Assembly: GCA_035546855.1 (NCBI GenBank) | Contig: DASZVY010000005.1 | Location: 1 to 64,000 of the forward strand | DNA length: 64,000 bases | DNA from: Nitrobacter sp035546855 | Lineage (GTDB): Bacteria > Pseudomonadota > Alphaproteobacteria > Rhizobiales > Xanthobacteraceae | Reading direction: 5' to 3' | Shown: positions 8,122-16,988 of the stretch, in pieces | Numbering within the stretch: position 1 is the first letter of the stretch | How the letters are laid out: the number at the start of each line of letters is the position of its first letter | The notes under the pieces: generated by a model | The model's database searches: none | What the model saw: the letters and a program-made list of their open reading frames with translations, nothing else | What the model was told of the DNA's origin: nothing | Program-made: the position numbers and the translations under genes

Positions 8122-8951
8122 TCTCTCAGGCCGCTCAAATGACTTAAGCGAAATTCTCCGTAGCAAAATCAAAAAATATGGGGGTTTGTACGGGGAAGTT
8201 TTCTCAGCAACTCTCAAGTGGCAATACGCCGACAGCAACGACCTCACAGTTGTTTTTCCAGTTCGTCGAAGCGCCGGATACCTGTCCCACCTGCGGCAGC
8301 ATTTCGCCGCGCGTACTGCTTACGGCGCCGCGATTTTCCTGCATGCCGGCATCGAAGCGGATGGCTCACTCGGTCAACGAGCGGAGCGCGCACGCGCCTA
8401 AAACGCTCGATCAATACAGGGCATCCCATGGTCCCGCTGCTGCTCCGGAAAGCCGTCGCGGCTTGTAACGAAGAGCAGAGGCGGCGCGAAAGGTTTTCCG
8501 ACGGCCCGACCGTGGATGATCAGCCATTAAGTTCTCGTGTCGCTACTTTCGCTGTCGAGCGGATTCCTTGTTTGCAATGGAAAACATCGCTTAGGCCCGG
8601 TTCAGAGAATGGATTAATCGCGATCGGTTGGACGCGGCGCAATGGAAGGATCGTTTCCATCCGCATGCAGAAGGTTATTGGGCCGGAAGTGTGCCCGTTG
8701 CCTAGGTCCAACCAATGCTCGAAATCACCTGAGCCGCCATCACGGGCCTGGCCGCGAGCGAAAGGCCCGTCGCTCCAACAATGCTGTGATGAAGCGACGG
8801 CGGTTAAGATCGCCCGGTGTGTCCAACGGATAATTCTCAATCGTGTTCACGCGACCTCTCCCGTTCTGATGGTCCTGATTTGGCGCAGCGCATGCGATCG
8901 GATGGATGCCGCCAAGAACTCTTCCTTTGCGTGTACCTCCCGGCGCGTACG
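8122..8951. other. 830-bp region without a recognisable gene
   Basis: Open frames exist on both strands, for example 8520-8840 leftward and 8178-8468 rightward, but none shows a family motif, a convincing ribosome-binding site or conservation that I can recognise. It lies between the IS481 remnant and the 3' end of the metal-transport operon, and probably contains decayed sequence plus the operon's terminator. Confidence 0.4.
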
Positions 8952-10076
8952 CTATGTCAGGACATTCGCCGCCAGCAACAATGTCCCGAACAGCAACACC
9001 GCGATCGCGGCACAGGCCTCAGTGCAGCGGATGATCTTCCGTCCAAGCGGGCTGTCGGCGCGCGTGAGAATGAAAGCGGTCTGGCGCGCTGATACGGCCA
9101 ATATCGCTAGCAAAGTGACGGTGATCGCAGTCCCGATGCCCATCACCACGGTTGCGGCAATGCCTGCGAGAAACAGTCCCTGAGAGATCGAGAAGACCAG
9201 GACGATTAGCGCGCCCGTGCATGGACGAAGCGCCGTGGAGGCGACGACGGTCCAGGCTTTGCGCCAATCCAGCGATCCTGCGGCGACGGTCGCGTCCGGT
9301 ATATGCACATGGCGGCATTCACAGCCGTGGTGATGGTCATGAGCATGAGTGCCGGTTTGTCGAAATGAGCGGGCGCGGGACGTGCTATTCATTGCCATCG
9401 TCACCTCAGCCGCCCGGAATGCAGCAGCATGAGCCGTAATTCCATGATTGAGAACGCGCCGCGGACAGGCGAGGGCAGAAGCCGGGCCGAAGTCGACCTT
9501 GAGCGATCTTGCAGGCCGAATGATTTTGCTCCAGACGAGCCAGACTCCGAGAAGCACAATTAAAACGTTCGACAGGACTTCGAATTGATAGGTGGCCTGT
9601 GTGATTGTAACGCTGGTCAGGTGCAAAACCATCGAAGCGACCACGATGAGCAGGATTGCACCGGCGGCCTGGGCGAGCGAAGCAATGAAGGCCAGCAAAA
9701 TGCCGTTGCGCAGCGTCTGTCGGTTGGCGACGATGTAGGAGGACACAACGGCCTTGCCATGGCCCGGGCCTGCGGCATGAATGATGCCGTAGAGGAATGA
9801 CAGCGCCATCAGCGTCCAGAACGCCCCGCTGTCATGGCGCATGGCGCGAACTGCGGCCGTGATGTGCTGATTGTAGTAGTACTGGAGCGAGATCAGACAT
9901 CCGGCAAGCCGTGGAAACCATGTCGTCCCCGGCACGCCGCCATCGGGCAGACCGGCGCCGAATGGACTCCGAGCAGCCAATGCCATCGACGGATGCAGCG
10001 CGGCGATCAGTGATGCTGTGACCGGTAAGGCAACGGAGAGACGCCGCGCGATGCAGTCTGGATATTGGAGGGTCAT
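8952..10076 (-). CDS. NicO-family nickel/cobalt transporter
   Basis: This 374-aa polytopic inner-membrane protein of the NicO/RcnA family carries the signature ALSFLYGIIHAAGPGHGKAV (about residues 90-110), with the H-x-GPGHGK motif expected to bind metal. It has about seven hydrophobic segments and a cytoplasmic-looking His-rich loop (HAHDHHHGCECRHVHIP, about 250-265). Members transport Ni or Co, in some cases outward. Here it is the last gene of an operon with a zinc-type ABC importer and a Zur-like site, and it overlaps DUF1007 by 4 bp. Zinc is therefore an equally possible substrate, but that is an inference. Confidence 0.9.
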   Translation of the reverse strand: MTLQYPDCIARRLSVALPVTASLIAALHPSMALAARSPFGAGLPDGGVPGTTWFPRLAGCLISLQYYYNQHITAAVRAMRHDSGAFWTLMALSFLYGIIHAAGPGHGKAVVSSYIVANRQTLRNGILLAFIASLAQAAGAILLIVVASMVLHLTSVTITQATYQFEVLSNVLIVLLGVWLVWSKIIRPARSLKVDFGPASALACPRRVLNHGITAHAAAFRAAEVTMAMNSTSRARSFRQTGTHAHDHHHGCECRHVHIPDATVAAGSLDWRKAWTVVASTALRPCTGALIVLVFSISQGLFLAGIAATVVMGIGTAITVTLLAILAVSARQTAFILTRADSPLGRKIIRCTEACAAIAVLLFGTLLLAANVLT

Positions 10077-10780
10077 TTGCAGACGACTCTTATTCCGTTG
10101 ACGAGCTTGTTGGTGATGGCGAACAGATCAGGGGGAAGCGTGCGTTGATCAGCCGGAATGACGGCGAGTTGGCTGGCGATTCCTGCATCCAATGGCTCGG
10201 GACGATGCACCGAGGCGTTGCATGAGCCGCTCTCGCCGAGCAACTTGACCGGATGGTCTCTTGCCGAAGTGATCGCAGCAAAGTAGGCAGGGTCGTAAAC
10301 ATCCACCTCGAAGGACTTGCCGCGAACGTCGAGTGGATGAGTCAGGGGTAGCGTGAAGTGCAGCGTCAGTCTCTCATTCTGAAAAACGTCGAAGTAATCC
10401 TTCGGCGAACCAAAAGGAATAGTGGTCCCTGCAAGCGCCACGCGCGTGAAATAACCGTATGCGGCGAGCGAGGAGAGATTGACCTTGGCCAAGGGCTGCA
10501 ATTCCTCGCGTGTCGGATTGCCGTCGCCTTTGCGGTCATAACCCTGGATCGCAAAGGCGGAGAACGCATCGTCGAAGTCCCAGATGTTCGTGACAGCGGC
10601 AAGCTGGCCTTGTGTGTTGAAGACGAGTTCGGTGTGCGCATCGATCAACACGTGAGGGTGAGCGGCGGCCTCGTGAGGAATACCGGCAAGTGCGAGAGCT
10701 GCGAATATCGCGACGACGTGCCGGCCACAGGCAGAACAAAGGCGATCTTCAGAAAACGACGAGGCGTTGAACCGTCTCAT
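10073..10780 (-). CDS. DUF1007 family periplasmic protein
   Basis: This 235-aa protein has a signal-like segment (VVAIFAALALAGIPHEAAA, about residues 22-40) followed by HPHVLIDA, the conserved histidine-rich start of mature DUF1007 proteins. A DxDxNxxxxxEEL-like stretch (DRKGDGNPTREELQPL) resembles an EF-hand calcium loop. DUF1007 genes are usually paired with nicO genes, as here, and may hand over or sense metal in the periplasm. The start overlaps the stop of the second binding-protein gene (ATGA), and the 3' end overlaps nicO by 4 bp, so the genes are tightly coupled. Confidence 0.88.
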   Translation of the reverse strand: MRRFNASSFSEDRLCSACGRHVVAIFAALALAGIPHEAAAHPHVLIDAHTELVFNTQGQLAAVTNIWDFDDAFSAFAIQGYDRKGDGNPTREELQPLAKVNLSSLAAYGYFTRVALAGTTIPFGSPKDYFDVFQNERLTLHFTLPLTHPLDVRGKSFEVDVYDPAYFAAITSARDHPVKLLGESGSCNASVHRPEPLDAGIASQLAVIPADQRTLPPDLFAITNKLVNGIRVVCK

Positions 10781-11625
10781 GGCGCTGCCTCATTCAGCGC
10801 GCCATGAATCGTATTCCATTGGCGAAGGGCCCATCGCTGATAGTGCAGCCTCGTCGGCAATCGCTCTTGCAAGGCGACCACAGGGAGACCACTGTCGGTG
10901 GCTGCGGCAGCAATCGATTGGATCGATCGATTGGGCCCATCCTTGTCGTACAGAAAAATGCTTCCCTCGCGCCGTTCGACAGCGTGTTGCAGAACGTCCA
11001 TGGGCGAGACGGAGGTTTGTCGGCCATGGTTCATGGGTCCGTTCACCTTGAAACCCAGTTGCCGGGCCACCTCCCGTGAGAGGTCGTCGGCGGCGATCAC
11101 TTCCGATTCAGCGTAATCGTGACGGATCTTGTCGATGCGGTCCTTGATAACTTTGAAATCGCTCAAAAGCCGGGCCAGATTCAAGCTGATGCGCGACGCG
11201 CTTGCCGGTTCGCGGCGCGCCAGCTCGCGCGCGATCGCTTCGCTAAAGACTGTGATTGCCGAAATATCGTACCATGGAAAGGTGACGTTGCCGCCCTGGG
11301 CCTGCGATGGTCCATAGATCTTGATGAGGGTCACGCCTGGCCCGACGCGAGACGCAGCCCCTTCGAGCCAAGCGTCGGCGTGTGTCCCGCTGCAAAGAAC
11401 GAGGCTCCCCTGCGCAAGGGTCGTGACGCTGTTGCTGCCAGGGCGCACAATGGAGATCGAGACGTGCGCTCCCGCTATGGTTTCCACCAAATCCGCATAG
11501 CTTCGGTCCGGTGCGACGACATGGACAGATTCGGCCGAGCTTGAATCGATGACCGCCAGGGGCAGCACGGCGACAAATAAGCCAAGCCTGATTGCTGCGC
11601 CTATCAACTGCTTGAACATGAACAT
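10777..11625 (-). CDS. Divergent metal ABC transporter solute-binding protein
   Basis: About 282 aa if ATG 11625 is used; it follows a GGGGAAAA ribosome-binding region, and an in-frame ATG at 11664 is possible. A signal peptide (AAIRLGLFVAVLPLAVIDSSSA) is followed by a cluster A-I-like fold: VHVVAPDRSYADLVETIAG, then LCSGTHADAWLEGA and FPWYDISAI where ZnuA-type proteins have metal-binding His residues. The usual DPHxWLxP motif is changed (FPWYDIS), so ligands may differ from ordinary ZnuA. It lies between znuA and DUF1007, a second binding protein for the same permease or an accessory metal-binding protein. Confidence 0.75.
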   Translation of the reverse strand: MFMFKQLIGAAIRLGLFVAVLPLAVIDSSSAESVHVVAPDRSYADLVETIAGAHVSISIVRPGSNSVTTLAQGSLVLCSGTHADAWLEGAASRVGPGVTLIKIYGPSQAQGGNVTFPWYDISAITVFSEAIARELARREPASASRISLNLARLLSDFKVIKDRIDKIRHDYAESEVIAADDLSREVARQLGFKVNGPMNHGRQTSVSPMDVLQHAVERREGSIFLYDKDGPNRSIQSIAAAATDSGLPVVALQERLPTRLHYQRWALRQWNTIHGALNEAAP

Positions 11626-11695
11626 CCGGTTTTCCCCACTGGGCGACCGGCCCCGCTGCACCAATGTTGGATGGACCGATCAAACCACATGACGC

Positions 11696-12595
11696 TCAAC
11701 CCCCTGCCGTCATGGCGCCGACGAGTTCATCGATGTTGTATCGAAACATTCGAAGATAGGTCGGTGCTGGACCGTCGGGTGGAGAAAGAGCTTCTGCATA
11801 CAGCTTGCCGCCGGGACGGGCGCCGGTGGCAGCAGCAATCTGCTGAACGAGCCGCGGATCGTTGGAGGTTTCGATGAAATAGACCCTCACATTTTCCCGC
11901 CTGACCTGATCGATCAACTTTGCCATGTCCGACGCCGAGGCCTCCGTCTCGGTCGACAGTCCGAGAGGCGAGAGGAATTCAATGCCATAGTCCCGCCCCA
12001 GATATCCGAAGGCGTCGTGGCTGGTCAGAACCTTGCGGTGCCCTGAAGGGATGGACGCGATCCGGGCGCGCGTTTCGGTATCCAGTTCTTTCACATCGCT
12101 GGCGTAACGCGCAGCATTTACCTCGAAGTCCGCCTCATCTGCGGGATCGGCGGCGACCAATGCCTTCTCAATGTTGGCAACCCAGACTTGCACGTTGACC
12201 GGACTGTTCCAGACATGCGGGTCGTACGAAAGCTGCCCTCGACGTTCACGCTGAAGCGGTGTGATGCCAGTCGAAGCGACGACCGGCACGCCCTGATAGC
12301 CAGCGGCTTTGGTCAGTTTCTCGAACCACTTTTCCAGACCTTCGCCACTGAGGAAGGTCACATCGGCATTCCTGAGATTCTCCGCATCTTGTGGTGCAGG
12401 CTCAAACTGGTGCGGGTCGCCATTTGGTGACACGAGGCTGGTGACATGAACGTGGTCGCCGCCTACCTGTTGCACTACGTCCGCAAGAACCGTGAAACTT
12501 GCGACGACGCGGAGCGTTTTTGCCTCGGCTGTCGGCAACTGCATCAGGCCCAGGAGCGCCATGAAAGCGATCTGAGCCGGTCTGATGTGCGTCAT
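11696..12595 (-). CDS. znuA: Zinc/manganese ABC transporter binding protein, ZnuA-like
   Basis: About 299 aa from ATG 12595, chosen because it is followed by a clean signal peptide (IAFMALLGLMQLPTAEA) and sits 19 bp after the permease stop. Metal-site motifs of cluster A-I proteins are visible: GDPHQFEP (first His), YDPHVWNSP (second His), LTSHDAFGYL (third His) and ETSNDPR (acidic ligand region). There is no long His-rich loop of the Enterobacteria type. Zinc is the most likely cargo because of the Zur-like operator, but manganese cannot be excluded from the protein alone. Confidence 0.88.
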   Translation of the reverse strand: MTHIRPAQIAFMALLGLMQLPTAEAKTLRVVASFTVLADVVQQVGGDHVHVTSLVSPNGDPHQFEPAPQDAENLRNADVTFLSGEGLEKWFEKLTKAAGYQGVPVVASTGITPLQRERRGQLSYDPHVWNSPVNVQVWVANIEKALVAADPADEADFEVNAARYASDVKELDTETRARIASIPSGHRKVLTSHDAFGYLGRDYGIEFLSPLGLSTETEASASDMAKLIDQVRRENVRVYFIETSNDPRLVQQIAAATGARPGGKLYAEALSPPDGPAPTYLRMFRYNIDELVGAMTAGG

Positions 12596-12614
12596 GGAAC
12601 AATTCCCTGAATTG

Positions 12615-13487
12615 TCAGCCGGCCAGATGAGGGCGAGGCAGAATGCGGCGGATCGCGGCCGAAGGGCCAAACAGCAGCGAGCCGGCATAGATCAAACTGG
12701 CCGTTAGAATGATTGTTGGACCCGAGGCGAAACCGAGGTGATAGGAAGCGATCAGGCCGATGAAACCCGATGCTGTCGCCGTTCCTGCCGCGATGGCGAT
12801 CATCTGCGGCAGGCTCCGCGCCCAGAGTTGCGCGACCGCGGCAGGGAGCATCATCAGTCCAACCGACATCAACGTGCCGAGTGCCTGGAAGCCCGCGACA
12901 AGGTTGAGGACGACAAGAAACAAAAACAGCAGATGATAAAGAGAGCCGCGCCCATCGACGGTACGAAGAAAGCCGGGGTCAAAACATTCCACGACCAAGG
13001 GCCGATAGATGACCGCCAGCACGGCAATCGTGAACGACGTGATACCACCGATGAAGCAGAGTGCCGTGGCGTCGATCCCGAGGATCGTGCCGAACAGCAC
13101 GTGCAGAAGATCGATATTGGAGCCGCGCAGCGAGACGATCAGAACCCCGAGCGCCAAAGACGTCAGATGGAAGCTGGCGAAGCTCGCGTCTTCGCGCAGC
13201 GGGGTGGATCTGCTGACGATTCCGGACAAGATCGCAACGCTTAAGCCGGCCACGAGCCCGCCGAGACCCATCGCCGGAAGCGAAAGACCACCGGCGATGA
13301 GAAAGCCGATCGCGGCGCCGGGCAGCACCGCATGACTCATGGCGTCGCCCATGAGGCTCATGCGGCGGAGCATCAGCAACACCCCGATCGGGCCGGATCC
13401 CACCCCGAGCGCGATGCAGGCCACCAGCGCGCGCCGCAGGAAACCGTAATCGACGAACGGTGCGACAAAAAAGTGGTAGATGCTCAC
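12615..13487 (-). CDS. znuB: Zinc-type ABC transporter permease, ZnuB-like
   Basis: An ABC-3 family permease of about 290 aa. The GTG at 13487 overlaps the ATPase stop (GTGA), so I prefer it to the longer ATG at 13514. The typical segments MSLMGDAMSHAVLPGAAIGF (coupling and substrate path) and LLMLPAAVAQL-like LMMLPAAVAQLWA are present, with about eight hydrophobic segments. It forms the inner-membrane channel with the adjacent ATPase and receives metal from the binding protein downstream. Confidence 0.92.
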   Translation of the reverse strand: MSIYHFFVAPFVDYGFLRRALVACIALGVGSGPIGVLLMLRRMSLMGDAMSHAVLPGAAIGFLIAGGLSLPAMGLGGLVAGLSVAILSGIVSRSTPLREDASFASFHLTSLALGVLIVSLRGSNIDLLHVLFGTILGIDATALCFIGGITSFTIAVLAVIYRPLVVECFDPGFLRTVDGRGSLYHLLFLFLVVLNLVAGFQALGTLMSVGLMMLPAAVAQLWARSLPQMIAIAAGTATASGFIGLIASYHLGFASGPTIILTASLIYAGSLLFGPSAAIRRILPRPHLAG

Positions 13488-14236
13488 GCCGCGCTCCGAT
13501 CTTGCGCGCGGCATGCCTGCGCGTCTTCATCCCATTGCTCCGCCATCAATTGCGCACGATGAAGATTTGAGGAAACCATCGTGGTCGTGGTTGGTCCCCA
13601 CGCAATCGCCTCACGCGCCAGCAGCAGTGTTTGCGGGAAATGCGCTCGCACCTGTTCAAAATCATGCAGCACAGCGATGACCGTGCGGCCCTCGCGATTC
13701 CAGTTGCACATCAGATCGAGCAGGTCGCGGGTGGTGCGCGCGTCGATCGCCGTGAAGGGCTCGTCGAGCAGGATGACCTTGGCATTCTGGAGAACCAGGC
13801 GGGCGAACAGAACGCGCTGGAATTGACCGGCGGACAGCGAGCCGATCGTTTGGCCCTCGAAACCCGCGAGGCCGACGATGGCGAGAGCCTGCCGAGCCTC
13901 CCTGGCGCTGGCCATAGACACAGATCGAAAAGCGCCGGCTTGCCGCCATGCTCCCAGAAGGACGATGTCGCCGACCGTCAGGGGAAAGCGGCGATCGATT
14001 TCGGCAGCCTGCGGCAAATACGCGATTTCGGTCGACGACAGTCCCTCGCGATTGATCGCACCGGTACTCACGGGTAACTCGCCGATCAATGCTCTAATAA
14101 GGGTCGATTTCCCTGCCCCGTTCGGGCCGACAATCGCCGTCATGCTGCCGGCTGCAAAGATCCCGCTGAGGTGATGAACCGCCGGGTGCCGGTCATAGGC
14201 GATCGTCACATCCTGCAAGCGGATCGCACCGGTCAT
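13484..14236 (-). CDS. znuC: Zinc-type ABC transporter ATPase, ZnuC-like
   Basis: A 250-aa ATPase with Walker A GPNGAGKS, a Q-loop region (AYLPQAAEID), the signature LSAGQFQRV, Walker B VILLDEPF and an H-loop (AVLHDF). The start at 14236 overlaps the stop of the small membrane-protein gene (ATGA), and an in-frame ATG at 14269 is less likely. It energises the ZnuB-like permease. The family includes both Zn and Mn importers. Confidence 0.92.
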   Translation of the reverse strand: MTGAIRLQDVTIAYDRHPAVHHLSGIFAAGSMTAIVGPNGAGKSTLIRALIGELPVSTGAINREGLSSTEIAYLPQAAEIDRRFPLTVGDIVLLGAWRQAGAFRSVSMASAREARQALAIVGLAGFEGQTIGSLSAGQFQRVLFARLVLQNAKVILLDEPFTAIDARTTRDLLDLMCNWNREGRTVIAVLHDFEQVRAHFPQTLLLAREAIAWGPTTTTMVSSNLHRAQLMAEQWDEDAQACRAQDRSAA

Positions 14237-14406
14237 GGCAGGGAGACCGCCCAGATAATGCCAAGCCACAAGATGCTGATCACGCCGATCGTTAAGGCCA
14301 ACCGGGCGACGGCGGAGCGGGCCATCGCCGACGATACGAGCAGGTCGGGAGCATCGATCGCCATGGTCTCATTCTTGTCCTTCTTACGCGGTGCGTCAGC
14401 GCTCAT
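14233..14406 (-). CDS. Small single-pass membrane protein (57 aa)
   Basis: ATG 14406 opens a 57-aa frame that ends in the ATGA overlap with the ATPase gene. It has a charged N-terminus (SADAPRKKDKN), then one hydrophobic helix near the C-terminus (RLALTIGVISILWLGIIWAV). It starts 5 bp from the Zur-like palindrome and is the first gene of the operon. The tight coupling to znuC, the clean helix and the lysine-rich tail argue that it is real. I do not recognise a family. It may be an accessory subunit of the importer. Confidence 0.7.
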   Translation of the reverse strand: MSADAPRKKDKNETMAIDAPDLLVSSAMARSAVARLALTIGVISILWLGIIWAVSLP

Positions 14407-14411
14407 TGCTT

Positions 14412-14429
14412 GTTATGTTATAACATAAC
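14412..14429. promoter_or_regulatory. Zur-box-like palindrome
   Basis: GTTATGTTATAACATAAC is a perfect 18-bp palindrome. Its core TGTTATAACA matches the known proteobacterial Zur operator (consensus of the form AATGTTATAnTATAACATT and shorter alphaproteobacterial versions). It sits directly upstream of the first gene of the zinc-transport operon, where a zinc-loaded repressor would block transcription. Confidence 0.82.
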
Positions 14430-14469
14430 TTCACCGAAGCGGTCTTCGGCTTGAATTACGGCAATGCTA

Positions 14470-14665
14470 GGGCAGTTGAAGATCAGCTATGGCGGGTCGC
14501 AGGAGCGGGAAGTCGGCGACTGAGGTCCGCTTCTTCCATTTGGCGACGGTCTTCTGGTTGATGCCGTAGCGCTTTGCCAGCGTCCTCAGGCTCGCTTGAC
14601 TATGCTGTATCGCTCCGACGGATCGCCTCTGTCGTCGCGGCGCTCCCGTGAAGGACCTGGCCCAT
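14470..14665 (-). mobile_element. IS481-type transposase, N-terminal fragment
   Basis: From the ATG at 14665 the leftward sequence reads MGQVLHGSAATTEAIRR. After a frameshift it reads IQHSQASLRTLAKRYGINQ and KTVAKWKKRTSVAD, the N-terminal helix-turn-helix region of a widespread Bradyrhizobium IS481-family transposase. It breaks off near 14470; the rest of the element is absent. It is a different transposase from the remnant at 7.5-8.1 kb. Confidence 0.75.
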
Positions 14666-14684
14666 AGCCACCAGGGCCGTGCGA

Positions 14685-15791
14685 TCAGCCCGGCTTCACT
14701 TCTTTCGCGGTGAGGGCGTATTTGAAGTTATCCGGGTCGTTGCAGTCGAGGAGAAGCGACGCGCGCTCAGCCTGCGGGTACATCAGGAAGCCGAGCCTCG
14801 GGTGCGTGCTGCCCGGAAGCGCGACGTCGTGCGCGGTGTTGTAGGCGACCCAGTTGCCCTCCCATGCGCCGAACAATGTCTTGCGCGCGGCGATGACTTT
14901 CGGGTCGCTGATTGCAAGGTTTGTCGGAGGCTCCTCCAGCATCACCTTGCGCACGTCGGCGGGGTCAGCCGGCACCCAGCCGAAGCCCTCGAGGAAAACC
15001 TCGGCCCGGCAATGCTGCGCCCTGGTAACGTTGGCCGATCCGGCGCCGAGGCTCTTGTAGCCGAACCGCGAGGGAATGACGCGAATGCCGTAGACGTCAC
15101 GCGCCGGCACACCGGCCGCGCGGGCGAGGCCAACAAAGAGTGCGTTGAGATCGGCGCATTTGCCGCCGAGGTTTCCGGTTTTGAGCATCGCAGCGACATC
15201 ACCGACGCCGCAGCCGCGGGTGGCGGCGACGCGAACTGTGTTCTCGACCACCCAATCATAGATCGCACGAGCCTTCTCGATATCCGACCTGGCGTTGGCT
15301 GCCGCGACGATCTTGTCCGACGTCTGCTTGACGATGCCGTCAACCGGGATGAGAGCAGTCCCTTCGAGATTGAGCTCGCGCTCGGCATTGCTGAGCGGAG
15401 CGACCTTGCCGGGTTTGCTGAGATCGACCGCCCGGTCGCGCACCTCGATACGACTCGTGACTTCAAGAACCGGTGCCGCCTCGCGCTCCTTCCATGTCAC
15501 ATGCAGCATCTCGGCGCCATATTTTGGATCCCGCACGCGAGTCGCAGAGGCGATGTTGCCGGTCCATGTCGTTTCGCCGTTTCGGATCCATTCGGATGCG
15601 GTGACGGAGGGCAATGGGATCCATGCCTGCATCTTTCCGTCAGGCTTTTCGATAGTGATTTTGGTGACGAGATCGACGGCCCGCCAGGCGCCCGGCCGGG
15701 GGGCGAATACGACCTCCGCCGAGGCGGCGCCGGGCAATGCGGCGGCCAATGAAAGGACGGCCGTGCCTTTTAGAAATTCTCGTCGTTGCAT
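14685..15791 (-). CDS. Tat-exported transglutaminase-like protein
   Basis: A 368-aa protein with a twin-arginine signal (RREFLKGTAVLSLAAALPGA). The transglutaminase/protease core has the catalytic Cys in GGKCADLNALFVGLARAAG (about residue 206), the His in AQHCRAEVFL and the Asp in VPADP. Such bacterial proteins are cysteine peptidases or amidases acting in the periplasm; the target is unknown. The gene for a thioredoxin-fold protein ends 24 bp upstream on the same strand, so a periplasmic pair in which the redoxin keeps the catalytic Cys reduced is possible. Confidence 0.88.
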   Translation of the reverse strand: MQRREFLKGTAVLSLAAALPGAASAEVVFAPRPGAWRAVDLVTKITIEKPDGKMQAWIPLPSVTASEWIRNGETTWTGNIASATRVRDPKYGAEMLHVTWKEREAAPVLEVTSRIEVRDRAVDLSKPGKVAPLSNAERELNLEGTALIPVDGIVKQTSDKIVAAANARSDIEKARAIYDWVVENTVRVAATRGCGVGDVAAMLKTGNLGGKCADLNALFVGLARAAGVPARDVYGIRVIPSRFGYKSLGAGSANVTRAQHCRAEVFLEGFGWVPADPADVRKVMLEEPPTNLAISDPKVIAARKTLFGAWEGNWVAYNTAHDVALPGSTHPRLGFLMYPQAERASLLLDCNDPDNFKYALTAKEVKPG

Positions 15792-15815
15792 GTTTTCCTC
15801 CCTTGAATGTTCAGG

Positions 15816-16628
15816 TCATTTGCTGCTGATCGTCTGCCCCTGCGGCCGGTTCGCCGCGGGATAGAGAGATTCAATTGCTGCCAGGACATCGGGGCGCGAC
15901 CAGTCGAGATCGCCTTCGATGAAAAATTTCGGGGCGAGATCGGTGCCGAGCACGAACGTGGTCGGCAGCGCGGCGACATCCCAGGATTTGCTGACCGCGC
16001 GATCGCGGTCGAGCACGACGGTGAAATCGACCGGTTGCCTTTCGAAGAATGCCCTGACGCGAAGGTCGACTTCGGCGACATCAACGGCGAGAATGGCGAA
16101 CGGCTTTTCGCGGACCATTGTGGCCAGCCGCTGCAGCGACGCCATTTCGCTCACGCATGGTTCACACCATGTTGCGAAGAAATGCACCAGCACGACTTTT
16201 CCGGCGAATGCCCGCAGATCGCGCCGGTTGCCGTGCAAATCGTCCAGCGAAAACGGGCCCCTCTCCGGCCCGGACCAGATCTTCAACATGGGCGGAACGG
16301 CGGTTTGCGGTGCCTGCGAAGGGCCGGCGGTTGCAGACATGGGCGGGCTGGCCAGCACGCAGGCGGCGCAGAAAAGCGCAACGGTGAGTCTGATGGCGGA
16401 CTGAAGGGTGAAAAGGCGGCGCGCCTCTGGATATATCGCGGATGAGATTGAATGAATCGCATGTTTGCGGAACGCGGCACCATTCTTCGCGAATGTATCG
16501 CGCTGGCGGTATTCGGCCCGAAAGCCCCGGCCCGCGGGAGAAGCTTGCGCCGCCGCACTCTCGTTGTGTGACTCGCTGGCTTTGTCGCCGACGCGCCGTG
16601 CTGCGACCGAACGCCTCGAAGTTGTCAT
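15816..16628 (-). CDS. TlpA-like thioredoxin-fold protein
   Basis: The C-terminal about 165 residues form a thioredoxin-fold domain of the TlpA/ResA type with active site WCEPC (in FFATWCEPCVSEM) and the cis-Pro region ALPTTFVLG. A hydrophobic export segment (SAIRLTVALFCAACVLA) comes before it. The start is uncertain. ATG 16628 gives an unusually long N-terminus of about 77 residues before the hydrophobic segment, ATG 16751 is longer still, and an out-of-frame ATG close to the segment hints at a small N-terminal frameshift. It probably reduces periplasmic disulfides. Confidence 0.75.
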   Translation of the reverse strand: MTTSRRSVAARRVGDKASESHNESAAAQASPAGRGFRAEYRQRDTFAKNGAAFRKHAIHSISSAIYPEARRLFTLQSAIRLTVALFCAACVLASPPMSATAGPSQAPQTAVPPMLKIWSGPERGPFSLDDLHGNRRDLRAFAGKVVLVHFFATWCEPCVSEMASLQRLATMVREKPFAILAVDVAEVDLRVRAFFERQPVDFTVVLDRDRAVSKSWDVAALPTTFVLGTDLAPKFFIEGDLDWSRPDVLAAIESLYPAANRPQGQTISSK

Positions 16629-16988
16629 GTGCCGCAAAGCGCGTTTCGGATGAATGGATAAACGACCGGCGCGCAATTGGATGCCATCGTGCAGAAATAT
16701 TATCATGATTTCGCGAATGTGACAGATTTGCGGATCAGCCGATATATGCATTCTGAGTCATATATCCTGAAGCGAACCGTTCGACGGGTGATCGCACTCT
16801 TGCGCGTTCGTCGCCTGAATGAATCGGCATCTCGATGCCGCTGCATTCGCTGCTGCGGCGCATTTGCGTCCGTTGCATCCGTCGACCGATCAGGCGTATG
16901 ATTTCGCGGATATTCTCTTTCTCGTTTCGTGCCGCGCGGAATGCTGGCGAGGCTGCCGCGGAGCGGCGCAAGCACCGGAGACCTGGCC
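16629..16988. other. Intergenic region between the tlpA-like gene and selD
   Basis: This is the divergent space between the leftward redoxin gene (if it starts at 16628) and rightward selD. It is comparatively AT-rich at 16670-16760, where promoters would be expected. I see no conserved gene, hairpin or operator that I could name. Confidence 0.4.

Noticed and set aside
8218..9183. 321-aa rightward open frame
   Set aside because: Its 3' part is antisense to the NicO gene, it shows no family motifs, and it is rich in Arg/Ser/Ala as shadow frames in GC-rich DNA usually are.
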